Shown: positions 10,319 to 19,710 of the stretch, one piece after another
Layout: each line of letters begins with the position of its first letter
Numbering within the stretch: the first letter of the stretch is position 1
Source: DATMNR01 sp963702765
Lineage (GTDB): Bacteria; Chloroflexota; Ktedonobacteria; Ktedonobacterales; Ktedonobacteraceae
Length of the DNA: 64,000 bases
Direction of reading: 5' to 3'
Assembly: GCA_963702765.1 (NCBI GenBank)
Contig: CAVPEB010000027.1
Coordinates: 62,001-126,000, forward strand
Translations under genes and position numbers: made by a program
Notes under the pieces: model-generated
Told to the model about the DNA's origin: nothing
The model's input: the letters and a program-made list of their open reading frames with translations, nothing else
The model's database searches: none

Positions 10319-11660
10319 ATGCCCGAACAATATAAGGCCTTGCAAGGCTTCAAAGATATTCTGCCCGATGAGCAACCCTACTGGCGCATGGTTGAACGAG
10401 TCGCGATAGAAGTGGCTACTCTATATGGATACAGGCGAATAGAAACGCCGGTACTCGAGGAGACGGCTGTCTTTCTGCGGACGGCGGGTGTTGGCACCGA
10501 TATCGTCGAGAAAGAGATGTATAGCTTTGATGATCGCGCCGATAAGGAAGGCAACCGCACCAACCTCACGCTGCGACCCGAGGGAACAGCAGGAGTTGTC
10601 CGCGCGTACCTTGAACATGGCATGTTTCAACTGGCCCAGCCTGTCAAAGTTTACTACTTGAATGAGCCAATGTTTCGACATGACAAACCACAGGCGGGAC
10701 GAGTGCGCGAACACCACCAGTTTGGATGCGAGGCATTGGGAGACGGTGATCCGGCAATCGATGCAGAGATGATTGCCCTACTCTATGACTTTTACGCACT
10801 TCTTGGTTTGAAACACATCCGTGTTTTCATCAACAGTATCGGTGATGAAAACTGCCGACCGCAATACATCGAGATATTGAAAGATTATTATCGCCCGCTG
10901 CTGAGCGAGTCCTGCCAGGATTGCCAGGTGCGCTTCTATAAAAATCCGCTGCGCTTGCTGGACTGCAAAGAGCCTCAGGATCAGCCGAAGATTGCTGCCG
11001 CACCTAAGATCAGTGATTACCTGGACGAGCCTTGTCGCGAGCATTTTGATGCTGTAAAGCGTTTTCTGAGCATATACGAAGTGCCGTTTGAGCACGATCC
11101 ATTGATTGTGCGCGGGCTGGATTATTACACGCGCACAGTATTCGAGTTCACATCAGATATCGATAAACTCGCACTTAACGGCGGCGGGCGTTATGACGGC
11201 CTCGCTGAAATACTCGGTGGCGCCCATATCCCTGGCATTGGCTTCGGCGCAGGTATGGAGCGCATCATTCATGGAGATGAAGAGACAAAAGGTCACGCCG
11301 CCAGCAGAAGAGCGTCCTGTGGCATTTGTCGTCTACTTTGGCAAGTCACCTGAGTACAAAGAAGCAGCAGTGCGGACTGTAGCAGCCTTGCGCCACAATT
11401 GTATCAAGTCAGAAATGGCATTCGGCGAACGCAGCGCCAAATCACAAATGAAGCAGGCCAACAACTCTAGTGCGTCTTTTGCCATATTGATCGGCGAGAA
11501 AGAACTCGAAGGAGGTTTTGTGACCGTCAAAGACCTGCAAGCAGAGGGCTTAGGCACAGAAAGTAAACAGGTGGAAGTGGAAGAGGAGGATCTGGTGGAG
11601 TATCTGAAAAAGAGGGTGAGAACCCTTATGTATGCGACGGGTAGCATACCCACAGCATGA
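10319..11660 (+). CDS. hisS: histidyl-tRNA synthetase, interrupted by a +1 frameshift
   Basis: A class II aminoacyl-tRNA synthetase charging tRNA-His. Motif 2 (YYLNEPMFRHDKPQAGRVREHHQFGCE), the histidine-specific motif LIVRGLDYYTRTVFEF and motif 3 (GIGFGAGMERII) are all present, followed by the anticodon-binding domain (RPVAFVVYFGKSPEYKEAAVRTVAALR). After ERII the frame changes near 11268: the first frame ends at 11353, and the continuation M-E-M-K-R-Q-K-V-T-P-P is in the next frame. ATG 10319 is preferred over 10298 because AAGGA lies 8 bases upstream. The gene is essential, so the break is either a sequence error or is tolerated by recoding. Confidence 0.92.
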
Positions 11661-11698
11661 CTAGTACTCCGTATCATCTTAAACGAATAACTGCCAAT

Positions 11699-11770
11699 TT
11701 GTCATCCTGAGTGCAACGAAGGATCTCGACCCCGCACGCAAGATTCCTTGCTAACGCTCAGAATGACAAG
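11699..11770. repeat. GTCATCCTGAG palindromic intergenic repeat, copy 1
   Basis: An imperfect inverted repeat whose arms read GTCATCCTGAGTGCAACGAA and CTAACGCTCAGAATGAC. It lies between hisS and the TIR gene and is the same element as the copy at 14920-14990. Similar GTCATTCTGAGC-type palindromes are scattered in many bacterial genomes. Confidence 0.75.
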
Positions 11771-11861
11771 CAGGCAATCCCCATTCTTGCCAGTGAATCA
11801 ACCCTCTCCGCCTCCTCATGGCTGTATCATTCACAAACCCTTATTTGACTATACGAAGTCT

Positions 11862-14724
11862 TCAAAACCGCTCTCTCTCCCCCGTAATACCCCAGATCAA
11901 CTGTTTCATTGGATCCGGCTCTTGTTTACGAAAATCGACCCAGGTCATGCCTTTAAGAAAGAGGGGAAGCTGCGGCTCATCGGGTGCATCAGACAAGAGT
12001 ACGGGGATCACAGGGCAACCACGATTCACAAACTCACGCAAAAATGCTTCCAACTCCAAAAGTTGCCAGGGTCCTATTCCACTTTTATCTACAAATACGG
12101 CTGCTGACTTGATATTCTCAATTCGCTCTTCAAGCAGACGTTGCCAGGGTATTCCTGGTCGCAATTCCCATTCGTCAAGCCAGGGCAGTATACCCTGTTC
12201 CTTCAGCTTTTCTCCTACCTTCTTTACGTCAGATTTATCTATACCATGGTGGCAAAGAAACACATCAAAGTCCCCAGTTGCGATCTTTCCCTGGAGCTTT
12301 GAAGCAGCCGCTGAACGATCACGCTGGGCGTCGGCTGAACGATCCATCTCCTGGACAACTGACCGTTGTACTGGAGTAAGCCCTTCTTCTTTATCGAGTA
12401 TTGAAATCTGGGTATCACAGACACCACACCTGATCCAATCATAACCTGCTTCACGTCTATGTCTCACTGCAGATTCGGTCAACGCGTTCTCCACATTTTT
12501 GACAGGCATAGATACGTCGGCGCCGAATGGTATCTGGCAATGCACGACGCAGTAAATGCCTATGGACATACTCCTCGAAGTAGAAACGTGTTTCCTCGCC
12601 TATGGTCTTTCCATAGAAGAGCGTCAACTCGGCATGTCCCTCACCAATATTATGCAAGAACATTCCGCATGACCCACCCATTCTTGGTGTAAAGGTCACA
12701 GCATCTTTCCACGTTTCCCTCTTTTTGAACAAACCACTATGCGAGAGACGTACTGCGAGCGTTGCAAAAATATTCTGTACCGGCCCTTCGAAGTCAAAGA
12801 TCACGGCTTTGCCTTCTGGTTCAGGGAGATCGGGGTTCTCACGAGTGGATTGTGATGGGAAGACCAGGTATGAACCTTCATCAGCCTGTTCGCGCAGAAC
12901 GATTTCATGCTGTAGCAGATCCTCGACCATTGCAATCAAGAGCAATCTTTCCTGTTCCTTATCTTCCAGGCGTTCATCCCGAGGCACGAAGAAGTTACCT
13001 GTGCGAGCTTTCTCTTCAGCGATGCTGCCCAGGCCATCTGGCTCGTCCTTCACAGCGTTGACCAGGGATGATGCATAGGAGTCGAGCAACTCCGGCTGTA
13101 GCAGTACAAGGTTGCCAAAACTTAGACGTCGGATCAGGTCTCTCGACTCTACTCGCCCAATGCAGGTTTCAAATTGAGCACGAAGTTCTCCTGTATCTTC
13201 AGGAGCATCCTGGGATTTCAGGAATGTGCGGTAAAGGTCATCGATCGTCGATAACAGATGCCCAGCTTCCTTCTCAGATAGTAGAAAATCTTTGATTTGC
13301 TGAAAGAGTTCATTCGAAGTCACCTTGGGAAGTATCGACCAATCAATGGCTTGCTTAACAGCTTCGGCCAGTTCCTCAATGCCTATATTTTCCTTTGCAC
13401 TCGTTTCGAAGTACCTATCAAACTCTAATTCTTGCACCAGCGACTCGATGCGCTCAAGACTAACATCACGACCACCCCTATCTATGCGCGCTGCCACTAA
13501 AAACTTCTTCAACAGGAGATCGGAACTGCCCTGTACACGTTGTGCCTGGAGCAGCGCCCGATTCCAATGATAGACTCCTGAAAACGGGTCTGTTTCACTA
13601 CGAGCATCGAAGAGAACCAGCGCAACAGCTACCTCATTTAAGTGCAATTGGTGGATGAGACGATAGCCAGGTTGGCCAGCCAGGTCCCAAAGCAGGGTTT
13701 GGCGTGTCTCTTTGCGCCTGTTATCGAGTTCAACCTCCTGGTCATCGAATGTCCAGACACGACGACCGTGGGTTGAATCTGTGGGGACAAAGGGTTGTCC
13801 TGTCAGAACAAGACCAAGACCAGACTTGCCAACACCGCTGTCACCTACAAGCACAACCTTAGCGTTGGTGTAGTGAAACGAAGGAGTAACTTGAGTTGCT
13901 CCTAGGAGTGTCGCAACGTCGAGATCCCAGATCCGAATTACTGTTTCATTTTCACCCAGGGTTGCCAGAGTATAAGCATTGGGATTGAAAGCCAGACCTG
14001 GAGGCCACTTGCTTGTAGCAGGTTCTTCCAGAATTGATAAATTCTCCCAGGTGTCGGAGCGCCATAGGCTGACAGTTCCGTCCTGCGATTTTGAAGCCAG
14101 GAGACACCCATCATAAGAGAAGGAGACACCGGTAATAGGTAAAATATGGCCCTCAAAGATGTTAGTCTGTTTTCCTGTATGAGGATTCCAGAGGCGAACC
14201 GTTCGATCAACGGAACCTGATGCAAGCATTTTCCCATCTGATGACCAGGCTACACTGAAAACATTACCAGAGTGACCCTCAAGAGTTCCCAGCGATCTTC
14301 CAGTCTGTACTTCCCAGAGGCGGATCGTCCGATCGCTGCCACCAGATGCAAGCATTTTCCCATCTTGGGACCATGCTACGCTCCAAACCCAATCAGAATG
14401 GCCCTTAAGAGTTTGTAATAAATGTCCTGTATGCACATCCCAATAGCGGATTGTGTTATCCTCGGCACCAGATGCAAGCGTTTTTCCATCCGGGGACCAT
14501 GCTACGCTCGTAACACAATCAGTGTGACCCAAAAAAGTGCGAAGATGTTGTCCGGTTTGTGCATCCCAAAGGCGGATCGACTGATCGGCGGATGGTGAAG
14601 CGAGGAACTTCCCATCTGACGACCACGCGATGCGACCAATCCAATCTGAATGCCCTCGAAGCGTGTGGCGTAGTGTGAAGCCTGGTGGGATTTTATCCGT
14701 TGTGCTATTATCTGTATCCGGCAT
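11862..14724 (-). CDS. NLR-like WD40 - Ras-like GTPase (Roc/COR) - zinc ribbon - TIR protein, frameshifted
   Basis: The N-terminus (about residues 20-275) has six to seven WD40 repeats with GH...WD spacing. A Ras-like GTPase follows, with P-loop GDSGVGKSG and G3 motif DLAGQPG; the G4 region reads AARIDRGG, so the usual NKxD asparagine is missing. A helical COR-like linker leads to a CxxCG...CxxC zinc ribbon. The frame breaks near 12481, at GAACGCGTTGACC: the first frame ends at 12457 and the second carries TESAVRHRRE and a C-terminal TIR domain (FDVFLCHHG, LPWLDEWEL, ELEAFL). WD40, STAND/Roc and TIR modules are typical of bacterial immune sensors whose TIR domain consumes NAD+; that role is inferred here. 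Intergenic palindromes flank both ends. Confidence 0.8.
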
Positions 14725-15134
14725 TTATACTCCTCCTCCAAACCCATCTTGCAAGAACTACACTACCCTGCGTTTGTCGATGTTTTTATGAGATATAAAG
14801 TGTTGTGTGATTATTTGGAGTATATCATAAGTGGTAAAGCAGGGAATCAACATGACCCAAGCGTCCATAGGAATGGATGTAATACGCATCAACCTACGCA
14901 CAGCAGCTAGGAGGAGAACTATCATGCTGAGTGCAACGAAGCATCTCGGCCCAGCGAACGAGATCCTTCGCTTCGCTCAGGATGACAAACTTGGAGTGAC
15001 AGAATGACAATTCAGGAGGTAGCTTCCTGCGGTTGACGCTTATTGTGGCGTCCATAGGGATCGCGTGTGAACAATCAGTCAGTATTGTATGATGCCGATA
15101 AAGCATTCTCAACGAGAAGAAAGGGAATATCTTC
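14725..15134. other. 410-bp intergenic region with a palindromic repeat
   Basis: Apart from the repeat at 14920-14990 no gene is seen. The 5' part is AT-rich and is presumably the promoter region of the TIR gene. Confidence 0.4.
14920..14990. repeat. GTCATCCTGAG palindromic intergenic repeat, copy 2
   Basis: Arms ATCATGCTGAGTGCAACGAA and CTTCGCTCAGGATGACA surround a short centre. It is the same family as 11699-11770; the two copies bracket the TIR gene. Confidence 0.75.
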
Positions 15135-15557
15135 ATGGATCAATTGACAAGCGAACATAAACATTTTCTCATGGATCAGGTTCGGACGGCCAAGCTGGCG
15201 ATAGTGCGCAAAGATGGACGGCCGCATGTTACTCCTGTCTGGTTTGAACTTGATGGCGACACACTGGTCTTTACTACATGGCATACGTCTGTTAAGGCGG
15301 TGAATATCAAGCGCGATGGACGTGTGTGCCTGTGTGTGGATGATGAGAAGCCTCCATTTAGCTATATTCAAATTGAGGGAACCGCCGTCGTGAGCGCTGA
15401 TAGCGAAGCGCTGAAATACTGGAGCACTCGTATTGCTGCCAGGTATATGGGAGAGGAGCTTGCTGAGGCGTATGGGAAGCGCAATAGTGTCGAGGGCGAG
15501 TTGCTTATGAGGGTTACGCCAACGAAAGTTGTCTTTATCAAGGATGTGGCCAGCTAA
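15135..15557 (+). CDS. PPOX-class (pyridoxamine-phosphate-oxidase-like) flavin/F420-binding protein
   Basis: A 140-residue split-barrel protein of the Rv1155-like PPOX family. The segments KLAIVRKDGRPHVTPVWF, HTSVKAVNIKRDGRVCLCVD and YIQIEGTAVV are the family's sheet and cofactor-binding strands. Members bind FMN or F420 and reduce small substrates; the substrate is not predictable. The gene stands alone between the TIR region and the GTGA-box array. Length fits the family and the start is the first ATG of the ORF. Confidence 0.8.
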   Translation: MDQLTSEHKHFLMDQVRTAKLAIVRKDGRPHVTPVWFELDGDTLVFTTWHTSVKAVNIKRDGRVCLCVDDEKPPFSYIQIEGTAVVSADSEALKYWSTRIAARYMGEELAEAYGKRNSVEGELLMRVTPTKVVFIKDVAS

Positions 15558-15574
15558 GCTCTGCCCTGTCACTC

Positions 15575-15653
15575 GTGATTTCTCCGTGATTTAGACCCCT
15601 TTTGCTGTGACTTTTCCGTGATAAAACATCCCCTCGCTGTGATTTTTCCGTGA
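15575..15653 (+). promoter_or_regulatory. three GTGA-N7-GTGA boxes at exact 32-bp period upstream of doxX
   Basis: Boxes at 15575-15589, 15607-15621 and 15639-15653, each GTGA, seven T/C-rich bases, GTGA. The 11-bp half-site period is what OmpR/PhoB-type dimers bind. The same boxes recur at 20.93, 23.3 and 26.1 kb. Confidence 0.7.
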
Positions 15654-15711
15654 TACAAAGAGGTTATCATCTAAGTAACGAACGGAATAGAAAAGAAATT
15701 ATCAATAACGT

Positions 15712-15726
15712 CTCACACGGTGTGAG
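15712..15726. promoter_or_regulatory. 15-bp palindrome CTCACAC-G-GTGTGAG
   Basis: Perfect 7-bp arms around one base, 38 bp before the doxX start and downstream of the GTGA boxes. It is a candidate operator for an unidentified repressor. Confidence 0.45.
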
Positions 15727-15763
15727 CATTAAGTATTCCGCTCTAAGAGGAGATAAACAAATC

Positions 15764-16438
15764 ATGAGTAGCACTGTAAAGAGCATTCGGCCAAAGGCCG
15801 TCATTCAAATCCCAGAGCCTCCTATCGCACGATTCTTGTTTGCCGATACACGTATGGCCTGGGTCTGGTTGATCGTTCGCTTGTATGTTGGTTACCAGTG
15901 GCTGGTAGCTGGAACAGAGAAACTGTTTGGCTACAACATCCAGATTGGATCAGGATTTGGAACCGGTGATATCAGTAATTCCTGGATATTCACTTCGCAT
16001 CTCGGCGCAGCACTCACAGGCTTTGCGAATAGTGGAATAGCACAGGCTACAGGTGCTCACCCAGCCGTTCAGAGTTGGTATGCCTGGTTCTTACAGAACG
16101 TTGTTATACCCTGGGCAGGGTTCTGGTCTTTCCTGGTGACATTCGGTGAGTTGGCCGTTGGTATTGGCTTGATTATTGGTATGCTGACTGGTATTGCCGC
16201 TTTCTTTGGAGTATTCATGAACATGAACTTCTTGCTGGCTGGCGCGGTAAGTATCAACCCGATCATTGGTGGCTTAGCCATATTCCTGATCCTGGCCTGG
16301 CGTATTGCTGGCTACTACGGTGTAGACCGCTGGCTGCTCCCACTCCTGGGTACACCCTGGACTGGTTCGCTGGCTCACGAAGAGGCGAAAGCAGAGGCAC
16401 CTAAGCAGACCACACCTCCTGTACCATCTGTAAGCTAA
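15764..16438 (+). CDS. DoxX-family membrane protein
   Basis: A 224-residue protein with about four membrane helices and the DoxX/SURF4-like pattern (LIVRLYVGYQWLVAGTEKLFG, WSFLVTFGELAVGIGLIIGM, GLAIFLILAWRIAGYYGVDRWLLP). The ATG at 15764 follows AGAGGAGA at a good distance; the longer frame from 15650 would run through the regulatory repeats. DoxX proteins are linked in other bacteria to thiol/redox stress and quinone-linked membrane complexes. The upstream GTGA array suggests control by the OmpR-type regulator at 20969-21706. Confidence 0.75.
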   Translation: MSSTVKSIRPKAVIQIPEPPIARFLFADTRMAWVWLIVRLYVGYQWLVAGTEKLFGYNIQIGSGFGTGDISNSWIFTSHLGAALTGFANSGIAQATGAHPAVQSWYAWFLQNVVIPWAGFWSFLVTFGELAVGIGLIIGMLTGIAAFFGVFMNMNFLLAGAVSINPIIGGLAIFLILAWRIAGYYGVDRWLLPLLGTPWTGSLAHEEAKAEAPKQTTPPVPSVS

Positions 16439-16465
16439 TACTTGTAGATGATTGTAAGCAGGGTA

Positions 16466-16509
16466 AGACAAAAGTAGGAGTCCAATCGATTGGACCCCTA
16501 CTTTTGTCT
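16466..16509. terminator. 44-bp loopless palindrome, bidirectional terminator
   Basis: Arms 16466-16487 and 16488-16509 have one mismatch. It lies between the convergent doxX and AHSA1 genes, and CTTTTGTCTTT follows on the plus strand. Confidence 0.75.
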
Positions 16510-16527
16510 TTCCCTAAATTGGCGGTC

Positions 16528-16968
16528 TTAATCTTCGGCAAGTACCTCCGCAATGCGCTGACCCACAATACGGCTCCAGCCTTGACTCATCATCTGGTAT
16601 CCCTTCAGTTGAAGCGGATGATTGGGATCGAACCCTTCATGTTCAAGGAAAAGGTGAGTCCCGTTGCTCTCTGGTTCCAGACGCCAGGTGACGATCGAGT
16701 TCAGCCCATTCTCCTCTCCGCGATCGACCCAACTGAAACGCAATCTTCGTTCCTCCTCGAAATCAAGCACCTCGCAATACACAGTACCCTCGAACTTCAC
16801 GGGAGGGATGGGAACGTTTTTGAAGGTGAAATGATGTCCAACTACTAGTTGAAAGTCGTTGGGCATAAGCCACCGGGCCAGCAGATCAGGATCAGTTAAC
16901 GCCTTCCAGACCTGAGCCGGCGCGTAAGGTAAAAATTGGTCAATTCGAATAGTATACGTATCAGTCAT
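16528..16968 (-). CDS. SRPBCC/AHSA1-domain protein
   Basis: A 146-residue START-like domain of the Activator-of-Hsp90-ATPase-homologue family (FLPYAPAQVWKALTDPDLLARWLMPNDF at the start, HLFLEHEGF and GWSRIVGQRIAEVL at the end). Its ATG overlaps the stop of the upstream ArsR gene by 8 bases (ATGACTGA), so translation is coupled. ArsR-AHSA1 pairs are common, and the SRPBCC protein probably binds a hydrophobic ligand sensed or handled by the module. The ligand is unknown. Confidence 0.85.
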   Translation of the reverse strand: MTDTYTIRIDQFLPYAPAQVWKALTDPDLLARWLMPNDFQLVVGHHFTFKNVPIPPVKFEGTVYCEVLDFEEERRLRFSWVDRGEENGLNSIVTWRLEPESNGTHLFLEHEGFDPNHPLQLKGYQMMSQGWSRIVGQRIAEVLAED

Positions 16969-17287
16969 GGTTCTCCTCTGCAAGTAATGTCTCCAGATTG
17001 GCAATCCGGTCTTTCCAGAACCGTTCGTAAGGCGCTAACCACTCTTGAATCACTTGAATCATAGCTCCCTCGAGGTAGTAGTAGCGCTGCCGTCCTTGCT
17101 TTTGTTCGCTGACTAACCCGACATCGCGGAGTACTTTCAGATGCTCCGAGATGCTCGGTCGCTGCATGGTGAAGTGGTTCGCCAGGTGTTGGACAGGCTG
17201 TTGCCCTTCATCGCGAAGTAGACGCAAGAGTTCCCGCCGCGTTGGGTTGGCTAGAGCTGCGAAAACCATGTCGATGGGATCGTTCAC
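16961..17287 (-). CDS. ArsR-family transcriptional repressor
   Basis: A 108-residue winged-helix protein: MVFAALANPTRRELLRLLRDEG opens the fold, QRPSISEHLKVLRDVGLVSEQ is the recognition helix, and GRQRYYYLE the wing. No metal-binding cysteine motif is visible, so it belongs to the non-metal group that partners AHSA1 proteins. Two palindromic operators lie directly upstream, indicating autoregulation. The gene order ArsR then AHSA1 with overlapping ends is a conserved two-gene unit. Confidence 0.88.
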   Translation of the reverse strand: MNDPIDMVFAALANPTRRELLRLLRDEGQQPVQHLANHFTMQRPSISEHLKVLRDVGLVSEQKQGRQRYYYLEGAMIQVIQEWLAPYERFWKDRIANLETLLAEENHD

Positions 17288-17320
17288 ACGTCTTCTCCTG
17301 TATTTTTACGTAGAAAATCA

Positions 17321-17376
17321 GTAGGAATTATCCTACCGATCAAATCCGTATTCATTATACGTAGGAACTTTCCTAC
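17321..17376. promoter_or_regulatory. two GTAGGA-N4-TCCTAC operators of the ArsR unit
   Basis: Perfect inverted repeats at 17321-17336 and 17361-17376, 40 bp apart, immediately upstream of the ArsR start. This is the expected layout for autorepression. Confidence 0.75.
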
Positions 17377-17399
17377 TTGTCAAATCTCCAATATTAAAA

Positions 17400-17426
17400 G
17401 AGGATATCCCTATTTGGGATATCCTC
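17400..17426 (-). terminator. rho-independent terminator for the USP genes
   Basis: Arms of 11 bp (17400-17410 and 17416-17426) with a 5-base loop, followed on the minus strand by TTTTAATATT. It lies about 70 bp past the stop of the first USP gene. Confidence 0.7.
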
Positions 17427-17494
17427 AGAGATCATCGTTTGAGAAGGCATGGACAGACAACCCAACGAATGGCTTTCTGTTTATACTTCTGAGT

Positions 17495-18532
17495 CTAGTA
17501 CGAGCTAGTCTTTATCGTTGTCAAGGTCTTATCTTCGGTGCTCAAGGTAGGTTTCAATTCTGATGACTCGGGCCTCACGATCAGGATTGGCAGCTTTGTA
17601 GCGCCTAGCACGCGTTCCGCGATACTTCCCAGCACCCAGTGTTGAAATCCACCTCGACCATGCGTTGCTATAGCAATCAGATCACAGCGACCGAAAGCGC
17701 CAGCGCCTTCCGCATCTTCACCATTCTCTGCCATCTGAATAATAGCGTGGGCTACATCCTGGGCAACCGCTACCGACCAGGTAATAGAGAGCTTTAGATG
17801 CGCAAGAGGACTATCTCGCAACTGATCTGTTATAGAGTTCAAGTAGGATTTTGCCCTGTGCAGTTTATTCTCTTTCAAACTCTCACTAGACTCATGATCG
17901 CTTGCAGCCTGGAGTTCCTGCGATGTTGGTGGCTTAACAACCCGCATAAGGTGCAACGAGCCTTCTCCTGGAGCCGCAAGTGCAGCCACAAGTCGTGCAG
18001 CTGGTTCTATGACAGCCTTTGCCAGTGTAGAACCATCCAACGGAACAAGCGCGCGTAATGGACGAGCATTTAGATGTGGACCTGTAGGCAAGGGCCCTTT
18101 TTCGTGCAATACAAGCACAGGCATAGTGCTATAACGTGCTATTTTTTGCGCGACACTGCCTAGCATCCAACGTTTCATGCCGGTTCTGCCCTGGCTGGTC
18201 ATAACGATCAAATCGATGTTGTATGACTTTGCAGTGGAAAGGATCTCTGGAGCTGCCGACCCAAGTATTGCTTTTGTGGTCGTTTTGATGCCCGCGAGGG
18301 GCTCTGAATTGGCAAGTGAGTTCAGGTATCTTTTTACCAGGCTCAGGTCTGCTTCGATGGCCTCATCAGCATAGGTAGCAGAACCCAGGTAGGGGCTGTA
18401 CGTAAATGGTAGTGTAGCTATTTGTACCAACACTACAGTTCCATTGGTAGCGCGCGCAATGTGTGCGGCGACCGGGATAGATCGTTCGGCGCGAGCGGAT
18501 CCATCAAGTGGAACAAGTATTCGTTCATACAT
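17495..18532 (-). CDS. universal stress protein, two tandem UspA domains
   Basis: A 345-residue protein with two UspA folds. Each begins with a strand plus DGS (RILVPLDGSARAERSIP and ALVPLDGSTLAKAVIEP) and ends with the ATP-binding G-x2-G-x9-GS/T pattern (QGRTGMKRWMLGSVA and HGRGGFQHWVLGSIA). ATG 18532 has GGAGG upstream. Such proteins bind ATP and modulate stress responses in the cytoplasm. It is the last of three tandem paralogues, all on the minus strand downstream of the OmpR-type regulator. A copy of the three-hairpin repeat separates it from the next paralogue. Confidence 0.9.
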   Translation of the reverse strand: MYERILVPLDGSARAERSIPVAAHIARATNGTVVLVQIATLPFTYSPYLGSATYADEAIEADLSLVKRYLNSLANSEPLAGIKTTTKAILGSAAPEILSTAKSYNIDLIVMTSQGRTGMKRWMLGSVAQKIARYSTMPVLVLHEKGPLPTGPHLNARPLRALVPLDGSTLAKAVIEPAARLVAALAAPGEGSLHLMRVVKPPTSQELQAASDHESSESLKENKLHRAKSYLNSITDQLRDSPLAHLKLSITWSVAVAQDVAHAIIQMAENGEDAEGAGAFGRCDLIAIATHGRGGFQHWVLGSIAERVLGATKLPILIVRPESSELKPTLSTEDKTLTTIKTSSY

Positions 18533-18560
18533 GGTGGTCCTCCTTTCAACCATCTTTGAC

Positions 18561-18670
18561 TTGCCGCCTTAAGCAGCAAACAGGCAAAAGAAGTTTTTCG
18601 GGGATCCGCTGTTGCATCCCCAGATGCGCGGCCTCGATCCCCGGCAAAGGACTGTGTCCTCTGCACTCCT
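18561..18670 (-). repeat. three-hairpin intergenic repeat, copy B
   Basis: On the minus strand it reads AGGAGTGCAGAGGAC-aca-GTCC, CCGGGG..., and ends in GGCGGCAA. Stem 1 is GGAC/GTCC. It abuts the stop codon of the upstream USP gene. Confidence 0.7.
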
Positions 18671-19640
18671 ATTTCTCTTCCGATTCCGCAGCAGTTTGAA
18701 TGTCTTGAGGTCTCATGATCAAGAGGGGCAACGTAGTAGCATGAAGCACACGCCCAGCTACACTGCCCAATGCCCATTTCTGCACCCCACCTCGTCCATG
18801 AGTCGCTATGGCGATGAAATCGAACTTTTCCTGTTCCGATTTCTTCACAATAGCTTCTGCTATATCTGGATCGGCTTCAACAGAGCTGGTGATCGTGAGG
18901 TCAAGGTGTGCTAAATCACCATCTTCACTAAGGCGATGTACCAGAGTAGCCAGATACTCCTCATCCTCGTGTTTCACCTGTTCTTTCAGGCCTGTATCAA
19001 TATGTGCATCGCTCTTAAATTTTCCGCCACTGACTGGAAGATCTACCACGCGTAATAAATGCAGCGCACCCTGCTGCGAGGTAGCTTCTGACAACGCTGC
19101 CGCTAGATACGCTGCTGGCTCAAACACTGCTTCTGAAAGAGAAGATCCGTCTACAGCAACGAGCGCTCGCACAGGCTGATGTTCCGCCGTTGTTGGCAAT
19201 GGCCCACCTTCCCGCAAGACGAATACAGGTATCGGAGAATGGCGTGTCACTTTATCGGCTACACTGCCCAGCGCCCAGCGCTTGAAGCCGGTATAACCAT
19301 GGCTACACATTACGATTATATTGGCGTGGACCGATTGAGAGGCAGAGAGAATTGTCGGTGCGACTGAGCCGATGAAGGTTTTGACTTCCGTTTTGATGCC
19401 AGCCAGTTCGTCTGATCCGGCAATATTTTCCAGGTAACTGGTAGCACCAGTTAGATCAGTATCAGCTTCTTCTTCTACATACCCTGAAGTCGAGCTGTAC
19501 TTTCCAGTGTCTACCGGAGCAGTTGCTACACGCAGCAAGATAACTGAACCACCTAAGGCGCGGGCTATGCGGGCTGCGACAGGAATGGCTCGTTCAGCAC
19601 GGGCTGAGCCATCCAGTGGTACAAGAATTCGTTTATACAT
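18669..19640 (-). CDS. universal stress protein, two tandem UspA domains
   Basis: A 323-residue paralogue of its neighbours, with RILVPLDGSARAERAIPVAA opening the first domain and ALVAVDGSSLSEAVFEP the second. The ATP-loop motifs are HGYTGFKRWALGSVADK and HGRGGVQKWALGSVAGR. It is the middle gene of the tandem USP trio, with a 70-bp gap to the next gene upstream. Co-transcription is likely. It has no membrane segment or signal peptide. Confidence 0.9.
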   Translation of the reverse strand: MYKRILVPLDGSARAERAIPVAARIARALGGSVILLRVATAPVDTGKYSSTSGYVEEEADTDLTGATSYLENIAGSDELAGIKTEVKTFIGSVAPTILSASQSVHANIIVMCSHGYTGFKRWALGSVADKVTRHSPIPVFVLREGGPLPTTAEHQPVRALVAVDGSSLSEAVFEPAAYLAAALSEATSQQGALHLLRVVDLPVSGGKFKSDAHIDTGLKEQVKHEDEEYLATLVHRLSEDGDLAHLDLTITSSVEADPDIAEAIVKKSEQEKFDFIAIATHGRGGVQKWALGSVAGRVLHATTLPLLIMRPQDIQTAAESEEK

Positions 19641-19710
19641 CTACGTTATCCTTTCAGGACCGGGGAGATATTGGCCATCAAGATCTCCTCAATTTTACGA
19701 AAGCAATACA

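Noticed and set aside
11818..12444. Plus-strand ORF opposite the TIR domain (208 residues)
   Set aside because: Low-complexity Ser/Arg-rich product typical of an antisense frame; the TIR reading on the other strand is clear.
15570..15660. Three direct repeats with regular spacing looked like a mini CRISPR array
   Set aside because: Units are only 15-17 bp with similar spacers, no cas genes are near, and the same boxes recur at promoters elsewhere; regulatory sites fit better.
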